A DNA stretch of 64,000 nucleotides from the NCBI GenBank assembly GCA_041390365.1, contig JAWKQB010000001.1, positions 682,001 to 746,000 of the forward strand. The letters run 5' to 3'. The first letter of the stretch is position 1; every line of letters starts with the position of its first letter. The stretch comes from Syntrophotaleaceae bacterium. Its GTDB lineage: Bacteria; Desulfobacterota; Desulfuromonadia; Desulfuromonadales; Syntrophotaleaceae. The translations under genes were made by a program, and so were the position numbers. This document shows positions 8,609 through 15,665 of this stretch, piece by piece. Under the pieces are notes generated by a model that was not told the origin of the DNA, did not search any database, and saw only the letters and a program-made list of their open reading frames with translations.

Positions 8609-9094
8609 TTACTGCAGTTTGGAATAGGAAGTGCTCAGAGTCGCAGCCGTTTCACGATCCATATTGTCAAGGATCTTGCCGGCCTTTTTGGGAGTCATGC
8701 TTTCCAGGATGGCGACTGCCAACTGTTTTTCCAGGGTGGTCAGCAGCCCGGCCGCACTGGCCGGTTCCATCTTTTCGTACATTTTGCCCAATTCCCTGGT
8801 TTTCTCCGTCTCTATTTCCTTCTTTCGTTCCAGCAGCGCACTGATTTCGACTCGGGCCGTCTTCAATTCCTCGATCTTCTTATCGACCTCCTGCTGCAGG
8901 GTCTTTAGCTCCATTTCGCGGCGATTCAACATTTCCTCCTTGCGGCGAAGACGGTTCAATTCCTGCTGGATGGAGGTTTTAATCCGACGTTCCTCGACAC
9001 TCTCCGGTTCTCCCGCCGCATGAGGCGGAAGAACCGAGGAGAAGAAAATCAGGATCAGGAGAATGAGATCAGGCCGGCAAAAATGTTTTTTCAT
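8609..9094 (-). CDS. MotE-like exported coiled-coil protein of the flagellar operon
   Basis: A 161-residue protein with an N-terminal signal peptide or anchor (L-I-L-L-I-L-I-F-F-S-S-V-L-P-P), a long charged coiled coil (about residues 40-100) and a C-terminal MgtE-N/FliG-M-like helical domain (Y-E-K-M-E-P-A-S-A-A ... M-T-P-K-K-A-G-K-I-L-D-N-M). This matches MotE-type proteins, which in related bacteria act as periplasmic chaperones for the stator protein MotC or PflA-type partners. Here the partner is unknown. Its start overlaps the fliJ stop by 4 bases. The role is inferred from architecture and position. Confidence 0.72.
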   Translation of the reverse strand: MKKHFCRPDLILLILIFFSSVLPPHAAGEPESVEERRIKTSIQQELNRLRRKEEMLNRREMELKTLQQEVDKKIEELKTARVEISALLERKKEIETEKTRELGKMYEKMEPASAAGLLTTLEKQLAVAILESMTPKKAGKILDNMDRETAATLSTSYSKLQ

Positions 9095-9531
9095 AGGTCA
9101 GTCATCCCGGTTCTGAGGGCAATTTCATCGAGCTGAGCAGACTCCTTCAGATTGTCCAGGAAGGTCTGCTCGTCGAGGTGCTTTTCCTTGAGTTTTTCCA
9201 GAAGTTTTTTTTTACGGCAGGCTTCCGCCAGCTGTCTGCGACGGTTCTCGACTTCTTTGGCGAACTGCTCGGCCTGGTTGCGCAGACCCTGGAGCTGACT
9301 TTGCTGCCGCTGGATGCTGAGGCGGTAAACCTGCAGTTCGTGAACGGAAATTCCGGTCGTCTGGCGCTCGGTGAGTTCCTCAATCTGAAGGTTGAGAAAT
9401 TTTTCCTGCTCCACCAGCTTCGACAGCAGAATTTTTTCCTTGTTGATCGCCTCAGCCAGTTTTTGCACCGCCATCTCCTCAAGGCGCTGCCTGTGGTTGA
9501 GAACCGTCTCCAGTTTGAAGGGCTTGGGCAT
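9091..9531 (-). CDS. fliJ: Flagellar export protein FliJ
   Basis: A 146-residue, almost wholly coiled-coil protein with the N-terminal FliJ pattern F-K-L-E-T-V-L-N-H-R-Q-R-L-E-E. FliJ links the FliI/FliH ATPase complex to the export gate component FlhA and helps chaperone recycling. It sits between fliI and the MotE-like gene in the standard order. The 72-base gap before it (9532-9603) holds a periodic repeat. Confidence 0.88.
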   Translation of the reverse strand: MPKPFKLETVLNHRQRLEEMAVQKLAEAINKEKILLSKLVEQEKFLNLQIEELTERQTTGISVHELQVYRLSIQRQQSQLQGLRNQAEQFAKEVENRRRQLAEACRKKKLLEKLKEKHLDEQTFLDNLKESAQLDEIALRTGMTDL

Positions 9532-9550
9532 GAGGAACTCCGTCTGAATC

Positions 9551-9574
9551 CGTTAGGCGTGAGGCGTGAGGGGT
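9551..9574. repeat. Periodic 7-bp spacer array between fliI and fliJ
   Basis: Two copies of the word AGGCGTG in tandem, then AGGGGT, within the 72-base gap between fliI and fliJ. It is the shortest member of the set of periodic spacers described in the findings. Confidence 0.6.
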
Positions 9575-9603
9575 AAAACCAATTCTGATTTCCGCATTAC
9601 ACG

Positions 9604-10905
9604 TTACGGTACTAATGCTTCCAACTGCTTCCATGTCGTCTCCAGGTTGAAAGCCTCCTTCATACCCTGGCGCAGGAAATGGTTGACGGCTTCGATCTTG
9701 GACAGGGCATGGTCGATTCTGGCATTGCTGCCAGAGCTGTAGGCGCCGATGTTGATCAAGTCTTCGGCTTCCCGATAGGTGGCGAGGATCTCCCGGATCT
9801 TGCCGGCCTGCTCGAGATGTTCGGAGGAGACGATGTCGCGCATGACACGGCTGGCCGAGGTGAGTATGTCGATGCAGGGGTAATGGTTGGCGGCGGCCAG
9901 CTTGCGGGAGAGAACGATATGACCGTCCAGAATCGACCGGACCGAGTCGGCGACCGGTTCGTTCATGTCGTCCCCTTCGACCAGCACGGTATAGAGCCCC
10001 GTGATGCTGCCGGCCCCCTTGAAGCTGCCTGCCCTTTCGAGCAGTTTGGGCAGGGTGGCGAAGACCGAGGGGGTGTAGCCTTTGGTGGTGGGCGGTTCAC
10101 CGATGGCCAGACCCACTTCCCGCATGGCCATGGCGAATCGGGTGACCGAGTCCATCATCAGCATGACGTTTTTCCCCTGGCGGCAGAAATATTCGGCGAT
10201 GGTGGTGGCGACAAAGGCGCCGCGCATCCGCAACAGGGGGGACTGATCAGAGGTGGCCACCACCACAACCGAGCGGGAGAGCCCTTCCTCGCCGAGATCG
10301 CGCTCGATGAATTCGCGCACTTCCCGTCCCCTCTCGCCGATCAGGGCGATGACGTTGATGTCCGCGCGGGTGTTTTTCGCCACCATGCCGAGCAGCACGC
10401 TTTTACCGACCCCGGAACCGGCCATGATGCCCATGCGCTGGCCGGTGCCGCAGGTCAGCAGGCCGTTGATGGCCCGGATCCCCAGATCGAGAGGGCGATC
10501 GATGTTTTTGCGGGCCATGGGGCCGGCCGGCAGGGCGTAGAGAGGCATTTCACTTTTGGAGGCCTCGATCGGCAGACCGTCGATCGGTTGTCCCATGGCG
10601 TCGATCACCCTCCCGAGCATTTCCGGTCCGACAGCGAGAGAGGCGCTGTCACGCACCACCCGGATCAGACTTCCGGGGCCGAGTCCGCGCAGTTCTCCCA
10701 GGGGCATGAGCAGGGCACGACCATCGCGAAAACCGACCACTTCGGCGGGGACGGCGGCTCCGCCGGACAGGGGTGCCAGTTCGCACAAACTGCCGATGGC
10801 CGCGGTGGGACAGTAGCCTTCCACGACCAGCCCGACGATTTTGGTGACCTTGCCGCTGATCTGCAGAGGGTTCAGATTGTCGACACACTGCAGGAATCTT
10901 TCCAT
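9604..10905 (-). CDS. fliI: Flagellum-specific ATPase FliI
   Basis: A 433-residue F1-beta-like ATPase that powers type III export of flagellar subunits at the cytoplasmic base. Walker A is G-S-G-V-G-K-S (about residues 163-169); the Walker B strand is V-M-L-M-M-D-S-V-T-R; Y-T-P-S-V-F-A-T-L-P-K-L-L-E-R-A-G is the FliI/SctN signature. Length is normal. The start codon overlaps the fliH stop by one base, which indicates coupled translation. Confidence 0.97.
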   Translation of the reverse strand: MERFLQCVDNLNPLQISGKVTKIVGLVVEGYCPTAAIGSLCELAPLSGGAAVPAEVVGFRDGRALLMPLGELRGLGPGSLIRVVRDSASLAVGPEMLGRVIDAMGQPIDGLPIEASKSEMPLYALPAGPMARKNIDRPLDLGIRAINGLLTCGTGQRMGIMAGSGVGKSVLLGMVAKNTRADINVIALIGERGREVREFIERDLGEEGLSRSVVVVATSDQSPLLRMRGAFVATTIAEYFCRQGKNVMLMMDSVTRFAMAMREVGLAIGEPPTTKGYTPSVFATLPKLLERAGSFKGAGSITGLYTVLVEGDDMNEPVADSVRSILDGHIVLSRKLAAANHYPCIDILTSASRVMRDIVSSEHLEQAGKIREILATYREAEDLINIGAYSSGSNARIDHALSKIEAVNHFLRQGMKEAFNLETTWKQLEALVP

Positions 10906-11612
10906 TACTGCTCCATGACGCCGAGCAGGGTGCGGCGGATTTCGTCCAGCTGCCCTTCAATGGTTGCATCGACCTCGCCGAACTCGGATTCCACCAGACA
11001 GCCTCCCCGCTCGATAAGAGGATCGCCCTCGAAGATGATGTTTTTCAGTCCGTTGATGCTTGCCATAAAGAGAGGTTTTTTTTCGTTGACCAGTTCCAGC
11101 TCCTCGGGATTGACCTTGATCCGATAGCTGTCGGAGCGCACGGCAGCACTCAAAGCCTTGCTGACCGTGGTCAGAATCACCTCCCGATTGATCGAGATTT
11201 CGGCATGGATGACCTGGCGGGAAATGGACAGGACCAGGCGAAGCATGTCATGGGTACTGTTCTGCAGGAGGGTTCTGCGCAGACGGCTGATCTCTTCGAT
11301 GCCCTGGGCGAACATCTCCAGTGTTTTCTCGAAATGTTCAATGGCTTCCTCGCGACCCGCCTCCTTCCCCTGCAGGTAGGCGGCTTCCACCTTTTTTTCG
11401 AAGTCCGCAGGCGGCCCGACGGGTTGCCGTTGGTTCTCCTGAAGGGCGGGGGGAGGATTCCCGGCCACGGCGGCGGGACGGGTTTCGCGGAACCCTTCCT
11501 GCACGATTTCGAGCCCGTCGTCAATCAGTTCCCCGTTGCTGCCGAATTCGCGGAAGCGAACCTTTTTCAGAGCTTCGTCATTGTTGATGCGGAAGACCTT
11601 AGACAAGTGCAT
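10905..11612 (-). CDS. fliH: Flagellar assembly protein FliH
   Basis: A 235-residue cytoplasmic regulator of the FliI ATPase. It has a variable N terminus, a glycine/alanine and charged segment (A-A-Y-L-Q-G-K-E-A-G-R-E-E-A) typical of FliH, and a C-terminal V-type ATPase subunit E-like domain (L-V-L-S-I-S-R-Q-V-I-H-A-E-I ... G-G-C-L-V-E-S-E-F-G-E-V-D-A-T-I). Two ATG codons lie in tandem at 11615 and 11612; the second has better spacing from GGAGG. The start overlaps the end of fliG by 14 bases. Confidence 0.9.
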   Translation of the reverse strand: MHLSKVFRINNDEALKKVRFREFGSNGELIDDGLEIVQEGFRETRPAAVAGNPPPALQENQRQPVGPPADFEKKVEAAYLQGKEAGREEAIEHFEKTLEMFAQGIEEISRLRRTLLQNSTHDMLRLVLSISRQVIHAEISINREVILTTVSKALSAAVRSDSYRIKVNPEELELVNEKKPLFMASINGLKNIIFEGDPLIERGGCLVESEFGEVDATIEGQLDEIRRTLLGVMEQ

Positions 11613-12609
11613 CATTACCTCCGCGACCCGGGATGAAGATCTTTTCCTCCTCTTCCAGCTTCAGGGCGATTTTGACAATCGTCTGCTGCATCGTCTCGAC
11701 TTCGGACAGTTTGACGGGACCCATGGCTTCAAGGTCGTCCTGAATCATTTCCGCCGCGCGGCTGGAAATATTCTGGAATATGACTTCCTTCAGGTTGTCG
11801 GAGGCCGATTTGAGAGCCAGGGTCAATTGATCGTTGTTGACCTCCCGCAGGATGCTCTGCAGGGTACGGCCGTCCAGCAGGGCCAGATCCTCGAAGGTGA
11901 ACATGTTCTTGCGAATCTCTTCGGCCATCTCCGCATCGGCCTCCTCGATAGCCGATAGAATCTTGCGGTCGGCGCCCTGTCCCATGTGATTGATAATGTC
12001 GACAACCTTGGGGATTCCGCCGATCTGTTTCTGCTGATCCCGCCGTGTCACCACCCCGATCTCCTTGAGCAGGGCTTCTTCGATGCGGTTGACGATCTCC
12101 GGGGAAACACGGTCGATGCGGGCGATCCGGTACATGATGTCGGATCGGCGCTCTTCGGGAAGATGGTTGAGAATTTTGGCCGCATGGTCCACTTTCTGGG
12201 TGGAAAGCACCAGGGCCACGGTCTGGGGGTGTTCCTCCTCGAGAAGGCTGGCCACCATGTGCGGCTGCATCAGGGCGATGGTTTCGAGGGGCCGGGTCTC
12301 CTTTTCGCCGCCGACCTCTTCAATGAGTTTTTCCGCCCGTTCCTTGTCGACGCTGCTGGCAATGGCTTTTTTGACGAATTCATTGCCCTGGACAAAGATA
12401 CCGGCCCGGCTTTTCTGGGTGCGCTGGTATTCGGCCAGGATTTCCCGCCCGACCTGGGCGGGGATGTGATCAATATTGACCATGCAGCGGCTGATGGTAC
12501 GAACCTCGTCGTCACTGAGCATGCTGAAGACGCGGGCGGTCGCCTCTTCACCGAGGCAGATCAACAGCATTGCGGCCTTTTCCGCACCGGAAAGTTTACT
12601 GATATCCAT
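11599..12609 (-). CDS. fliG: Flagellar motor switch protein FliG
   Basis: A 336-residue C-ring protein that carries torque and reverses rotation with FliM/FliN. Visible landmarks are L-S-G-A-E-K-A-A-M-L-L near the N terminus (FliF binding), L-L-E-E-E-H-P-Q-T-V-A-L-V-L-S (the EHPQR-like patch, here EHPQT) and F-E-D-L-A-L-L-D-G-R-T-L-Q in the C-terminal torque domain with its charged helix. Length is typical. It lies 17 bases after fliF. Confidence 0.97.
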   Translation of the reverse strand: MDISKLSGAEKAAMLLICLGEEATARVFSMLSDDEVRTISRCMVNIDHIPAQVGREILAEYQRTQKSRAGIFVQGNEFVKKAIASSVDKERAEKLIEEVGGEKETRPLETIALMQPHMVASLLEEEHPQTVALVLSTQKVDHAAKILNHLPEERRSDIMYRIARIDRVSPEIVNRIEEALLKEIGVVTRRDQQKQIGGIPKVVDIINHMGQGADRKILSAIEEADAEMAEEIRKNMFTFEDLALLDGRTLQSILREVNNDQLTLALKSASDNLKEVIFQNISSRAAEMIQDDLEAMGPVKLSEVETMQQTIVKIALKLEEEEKIFIPGRGGNDALV

Positions 12610-12626
12610 GGGGATCTATCGTCTCC

Positions 12627-14180
12627 TCAACTGTCCTTGAGCCAACTCTTGATGATCCGGGCGGGTGCGTCCTCCGTCCTGAAAATCTCCTCGCGCAGTT
12701 TCATCGTTTCGGCATCAGGGCTTTCCAGCTGCAGGGGTTGACCGGAAAGCTCCGATTCGAGCTGCTCGACAGTTTTATAATGCTCCACCATCTTGCCCTG
12801 GCCTTTAAGGGTCTGCAGCAGGGGCCGGATAAAGAGGAAATAGAGCATCAGGGCGGCGGCACACAGCAGGCCGTATTTCACCAGGGGCATGTAGGGATAG
12901 AATCTGTTTGCGGGAGAGGCTTCCGGGTCGGAAATGCCGTAGAAATCCTTTTCGAAAGGCCGGGAAATGACAACGATCTGGTCCCCCCGCTCATCCTGCA
13001 GGCCGAGTGCGCTGCGCACCATTTTTTCGATGGCCGCCAGTTCCTTTTCGGTGCGCGGTTCGTAGGTCGGCTGTCCGTCGCCCTCCGCCGGAATCAGCTT
13101 GTCAGCGACCAGTACAGCCACGGACAGGGTCTTGACGGCCCCCACCGGTTCCACCAGCTTGCTGATCACCTTGCTGACTTCGTAGTTGGTGGTCTCCTCG
13201 GTGCGATTGGAGGAGGTAGCTCCGGCGCTGCCTTCGGCTCCTTTCAGGTTGGATTGCACCCCCGGGATGCCTCCTGCGATGCTGTTGCCGCTCTTTTCGT
13301 TGGAGATCTGTTCGCTGCGTATGGCGGTGGCGTTGGGATCGTAGGTTTCCTCCATGACCTCCCGCTGGGAGAAGTCGAGGGCAGCGGTGACCTGGACCAG
13401 TGAATTGCCGGTGCCGACAGCCCGGTCCAGCAGTGATTGGGCCCTGTGCTCGAGGCGTTTTTCGAAAGTCTGCTGATAGGTCAGCAAACCCGGGGTCAGG
13501 GGACTGTTGAGGTCCGATTGCGGAGCCCTTGACAGAACGCGCCCGTTGGAGTCGATGACCGAGACCTGCTCACTGTCGAGGCCTTCCACGCTGCCCGACA
13601 CCAAATTGACGATCCCCTGAATCTGGCTTTCAGTCAGGTTGCTTCCCGGAATCAGCTTGACGATGACCGAGGCAGTGGTTTTTTCCTGCTGTTCACGGAA
13701 TAGCCGTTTCTCGGCCATGGCGAGATGAACCCGGGCGGCTTCCACCGGAGCCAGGGAGGTGATGGTGCGTGCCAGCTCCCCCTGCAGGGCTCGCTGGTAA
13801 TTGATCTTCTGGGCAAAGTCGGTCATGCCGAAGCTTTGCTTGTCGAAGATTTCGAAGCCGACCCCGCCGCCCTGGGGCAGACCCGAGCCGGCAAGTTCGA
13901 GGCGGATCTCATAAACCCGGTCCGCCGGAATGTAGATCGCCCTGCCGGCATCTTCCAGACGATAGGGGATCTTCTGGTCCTTGAGCCGGTTGACCACCGT
14001 TGAAGCATCCTCCGGCTCCATGTTGCCGAACAGCAGCTGATAATCGGCATGCCTGGCCTGAAACACGATCAAGGTAAAAAACGCCAGGGAAAGCAGAGAC
14101 ACCACCGCCAGGCTGATCTGCCGGGAACGTGGCCACTGCTTGATGGTCTGAATGATGTTTCCTCTGGCTTCTTTGGCCAT
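12627..14180 (-). CDS. fliF: Flagellar MS-ring protein FliF
   Basis: A 517-residue membrane protein forming the MS ring. Transmembrane segments lie at about residues 20-40 (I-S-L-A-V-V-S-L-L-S-L-A-F-F) and about 430-450 (Y-G-L-L-C-A-A-A-L-M-L-Y-F-L-F). Between them are the YscJ/FliF ring-building domain (G-G-G-V-G-F-E-I-F-D, with the M-T-D-F-A-Q-K-I-N-Y-Q-R-A-L-Q-G-E-L motif) and the FliF C domain. The C-terminal tail (E-E-I-F-R-T-E-D-A-P-A-R-I-I-K-S-W-L) is the FliG-binding part. It is slightly shorter than the usual 530-570 residues. Confidence 0.96.
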   Translation of the reverse strand: MAKEARGNIIQTIKQWPRSRQISLAVVSLLSLAFFTLIVFQARHADYQLLFGNMEPEDASTVVNRLKDQKIPYRLEDAGRAIYIPADRVYEIRLELAGSGLPQGGGVGFEIFDKQSFGMTDFAQKINYQRALQGELARTITSLAPVEAARVHLAMAEKRLFREQQEKTTASVIVKLIPGSNLTESQIQGIVNLVSGSVEGLDSEQVSVIDSNGRVLSRAPQSDLNSPLTPGLLTYQQTFEKRLEHRAQSLLDRAVGTGNSLVQVTAALDFSQREVMEETYDPNATAIRSEQISNEKSGNSIAGGIPGVQSNLKGAEGSAGATSSNRTEETTNYEVSKVISKLVEPVGAVKTLSVAVLVADKLIPAEGDGQPTYEPRTEKELAAIEKMVRSALGLQDERGDQIVVISRPFEKDFYGISDPEASPANRFYPYMPLVKYGLLCAAALMLYFLFIRPLLQTLKGQGKMVEHYKTVEQLESELSGQPLQLESPDAETMKLREEIFRTEDAPARIIKSWLKDS

Positions 14181-14204
14181 GGTGGGGAAAACCTCCTGAA
14201 AAAC

Positions 14205-14340
14205 AGTAGCTAGTAGCTGGTGGCTAGTAGCTGGTAATTAAAAGCATTAAAATCGGTTGCTCGTGGCTTGTGGCTTGTGGCTCGTTTTTCAAAAGAAAAT
14301 CTAAAATCTGACGAGCCACGAGCAACCAGCAACCAGCAAC
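14205..14340. repeat. Periodic spacer with inverted repeats between fliE and fliF
   Basis: The 166-base gap between fliE and fliF holds two tandem copies of a 14-base word (GCTAGTAGCTGGTG at 14209-14222 and GCTAGTAGCTGGTA at 14223-14236), then an array of a 7-base word (TGGCTTG) and its complement-like array (AGCAACC three times, 14321-14340). A perfect 14-base inverted repeat joins 14255-14268 (GGTTGCTCGTGGCT) to 14314-14327. A 9-base inner pair (14277-14285 with 14311-14319) gives an alternative hairpin. Confidence 0.85.
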
Positions 14341-14346
14341 TGGTTT

Positions 14347-14646
14347 TCAAACCTGCATCCGCATGATCTCCTGGTAGGCGTCAACGACCTTGTTGCGGAT
14401 CTGGACCACCAGACGCATGGAGATGTCCGCCTTTTCCAGGGCGATCATGGTTTCGTGAATGTTCTTGGCCTGCCCGGAATGCAGTTGCTCGACGGCCTTG
14501 TCCGATTCCAACTGGGCCTGGTTGACTTCGTTGATGGTTTTTTCCAACAATTCGCCGAATCCGCCGGGCCCTTTCGCTTCGGTTCGGGGGCCGGGTGCTG
14601 CCGGAATCTGGCCGAGGGGTATCAGTCCTTTGACGTCAAAACTCAT
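14347..14646 (-). CDS. fliE: Flagellar hook-basal body complex protein FliE
   Basis: A 99-residue protein that connects the MS ring to the rod. The C-terminal part has the family pattern G-Q-A-K-N-I-H-E-T-M-I-A-L-E-K-A-D-I-S-M-R-L-V-V-Q-I-R-N (given here as single residues) and ends K-V-V-D-A-Y-Q-E-I-M-R-M. Its start overlaps flgC by 4 bases. The order flgB-flgC-fliE-fliF is the standard one. Confidence 0.95.
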   Translation of the reverse strand: MSFDVKGLIPLGQIPAAPGPRTEAKGPGGFGELLEKTINEVNQAQLESDKAVEQLHSGQAKNIHETMIALEKADISMRLVVQIRNKVVDAYQEIMRMQV

Positions 14647-15074
14647 TTGCCGATCTCCAGAGCTTTCAGGGCCATCCGCTTGGCTGCCTGAATGGCCGAG
14701 GCATTGGCCTCATAGCTGCGGGTGGCGCTCATCATGTCGACGACTTCGGCCATGGTGTCAATATTTGGCAGAGCCACCATGCCATTTTCGTCGGCGTCGG
14801 GGTGCCCGGGTTCGTAAACAGTCCGGAAGGGGGCGGGGTTGGGACGTATTTCCGTCACTTCCACGCCGCTGATCGCGCCTCGCATGGCCTGGTTCAGTTG
14901 TCCATCGAAGTCGCCGGGCAGGCTTCGGAAAACCACATCCCGTTTGCGGTAGGGGCCCCCTTCGGGAGTCCGGGTGGTACCGACGTTGGCCAGGTTGGAA
15001 CTGATAACGTTGAGTCGGGTTCGCTGGGCGGTCAGTGCCGAGGAACTGATCTGCAGGGAGGTGAAGATATCCAT
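14643..15074 (-). CDS. flgC: Flagellar basal-body rod protein FlgC
   Basis: A 143-residue proximal rod protein. It has the N-terminal rod motif S-S-A-L-T-A-Q-R-T-R-L-N-V-I-S-S-N-L-A-N and a C-terminal helix (M-S-A-T-R-S-Y-E-A-N-A-S-A-I-Q-A-A-K) shared by axial proteins. No signal peptide, as for type III substrates. It is separated from flgB by 111 bases in which I see no gene or clear signal. Confidence 0.96.
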   Translation of the reverse strand: MDIFTSLQISSSALTAQRTRLNVISSNLANVGTTRTPEGGPYRKRDVVFRSLPGDFDGQLNQAMRGAISGVEVTEIRPNPAPFRTVYEPGHPDADENGMVALPNIDTMAEVVDMMSATRSYEANASAIQAAKRMALKALEIGK

Positions 15075-15185
15075 GAAAATCTCCTTTGGACTTCAATTGC
15101 CACATCAGCAGAAGCGGCGTCAATTGCATGCAATGGGAACTGATTCAAGGATCGGACCAAGTTCGCCTGTCCGACCTGAAGATGT

Positions 15186-15599
15186 TTAACGGTCGGCCTG
15201 AGCCACGTATTTCAGCAGACCGAGTTTTTTGTTCAGCATCTGGGTGGCCGCTTCGAAAAGGATCTGGTTTTCCGCCTGGGCGATCATCTCCTGGTCGATA
15301 TCGACGCCATTGCCGTCCCCGAGACCGGTCTTGCTGTAAACCCGCAGCACCTGTCCCTGCACTTGTTCGACTTCTTGCCCGCCGATGGCGAAATGGTCCG
15401 GGTGTCTCTTGCCGGTTTGGACGACCGGCTGATTCAGGGCATGAGCCAGGTCCTCCTCAAAAGTCAGTCGGGCGGCGGAATATCCGGGAGTATCGATATT
15501 GGCAAGGTTGGAGGAGATGATCTGCTGATTGCGCACCCGCAGATCGAGGACTTTTTGCAGAACCCCGATGGTGCGGTCGAAAATTCCTGAGAGAGCCAT
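15186..15599 (-). CDS. flgB: Flagellar basal-body rod protein FlgB
   Basis: A 137-residue proximal rod protein with N-x-Q-I-I-S-S-N-L-A-N-I-D-T-P-G-Y-S-A (rod-family signature) and a C-terminal helix that includes M-I-A-Q-A-E-N-Q-I-L-F-E-A-A-T-Q-M. The ribosome site AAGGAGGTAAACCAA precedes the ATG. It is the second gene of the operon, 66 bases after the TPR protein. Confidence 0.95.
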   Translation of the reverse strand: MALSGIFDRTIGVLQKVLDLRVRNQQIISSNLANIDTPGYSAARLTFEEDLAHALNQPVVQTGKRHPDHFAIGGQEVEQVQGQVLRVYSKTGLGDGNGVDIDQEMIAQAENQILFEAATQMLNKKLGLLKYVAQADR

Positions 15600-15665
15600 T
15601 TGGTTTACCTCCTTGTCAATTGTATGACCGAAACCTCGTGGTCGGGATTGGTCAAGACAGGAATG

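Noticed and set aside
9679..11127. Long open frame of 482 codons on the plus strand, antisense to fliI and fliH
   Set aside because: It is a mirror of GC-rich codon usage in fliI; the His/Gly/Asp-rich translation matches no protein, and there is no ribosome site.
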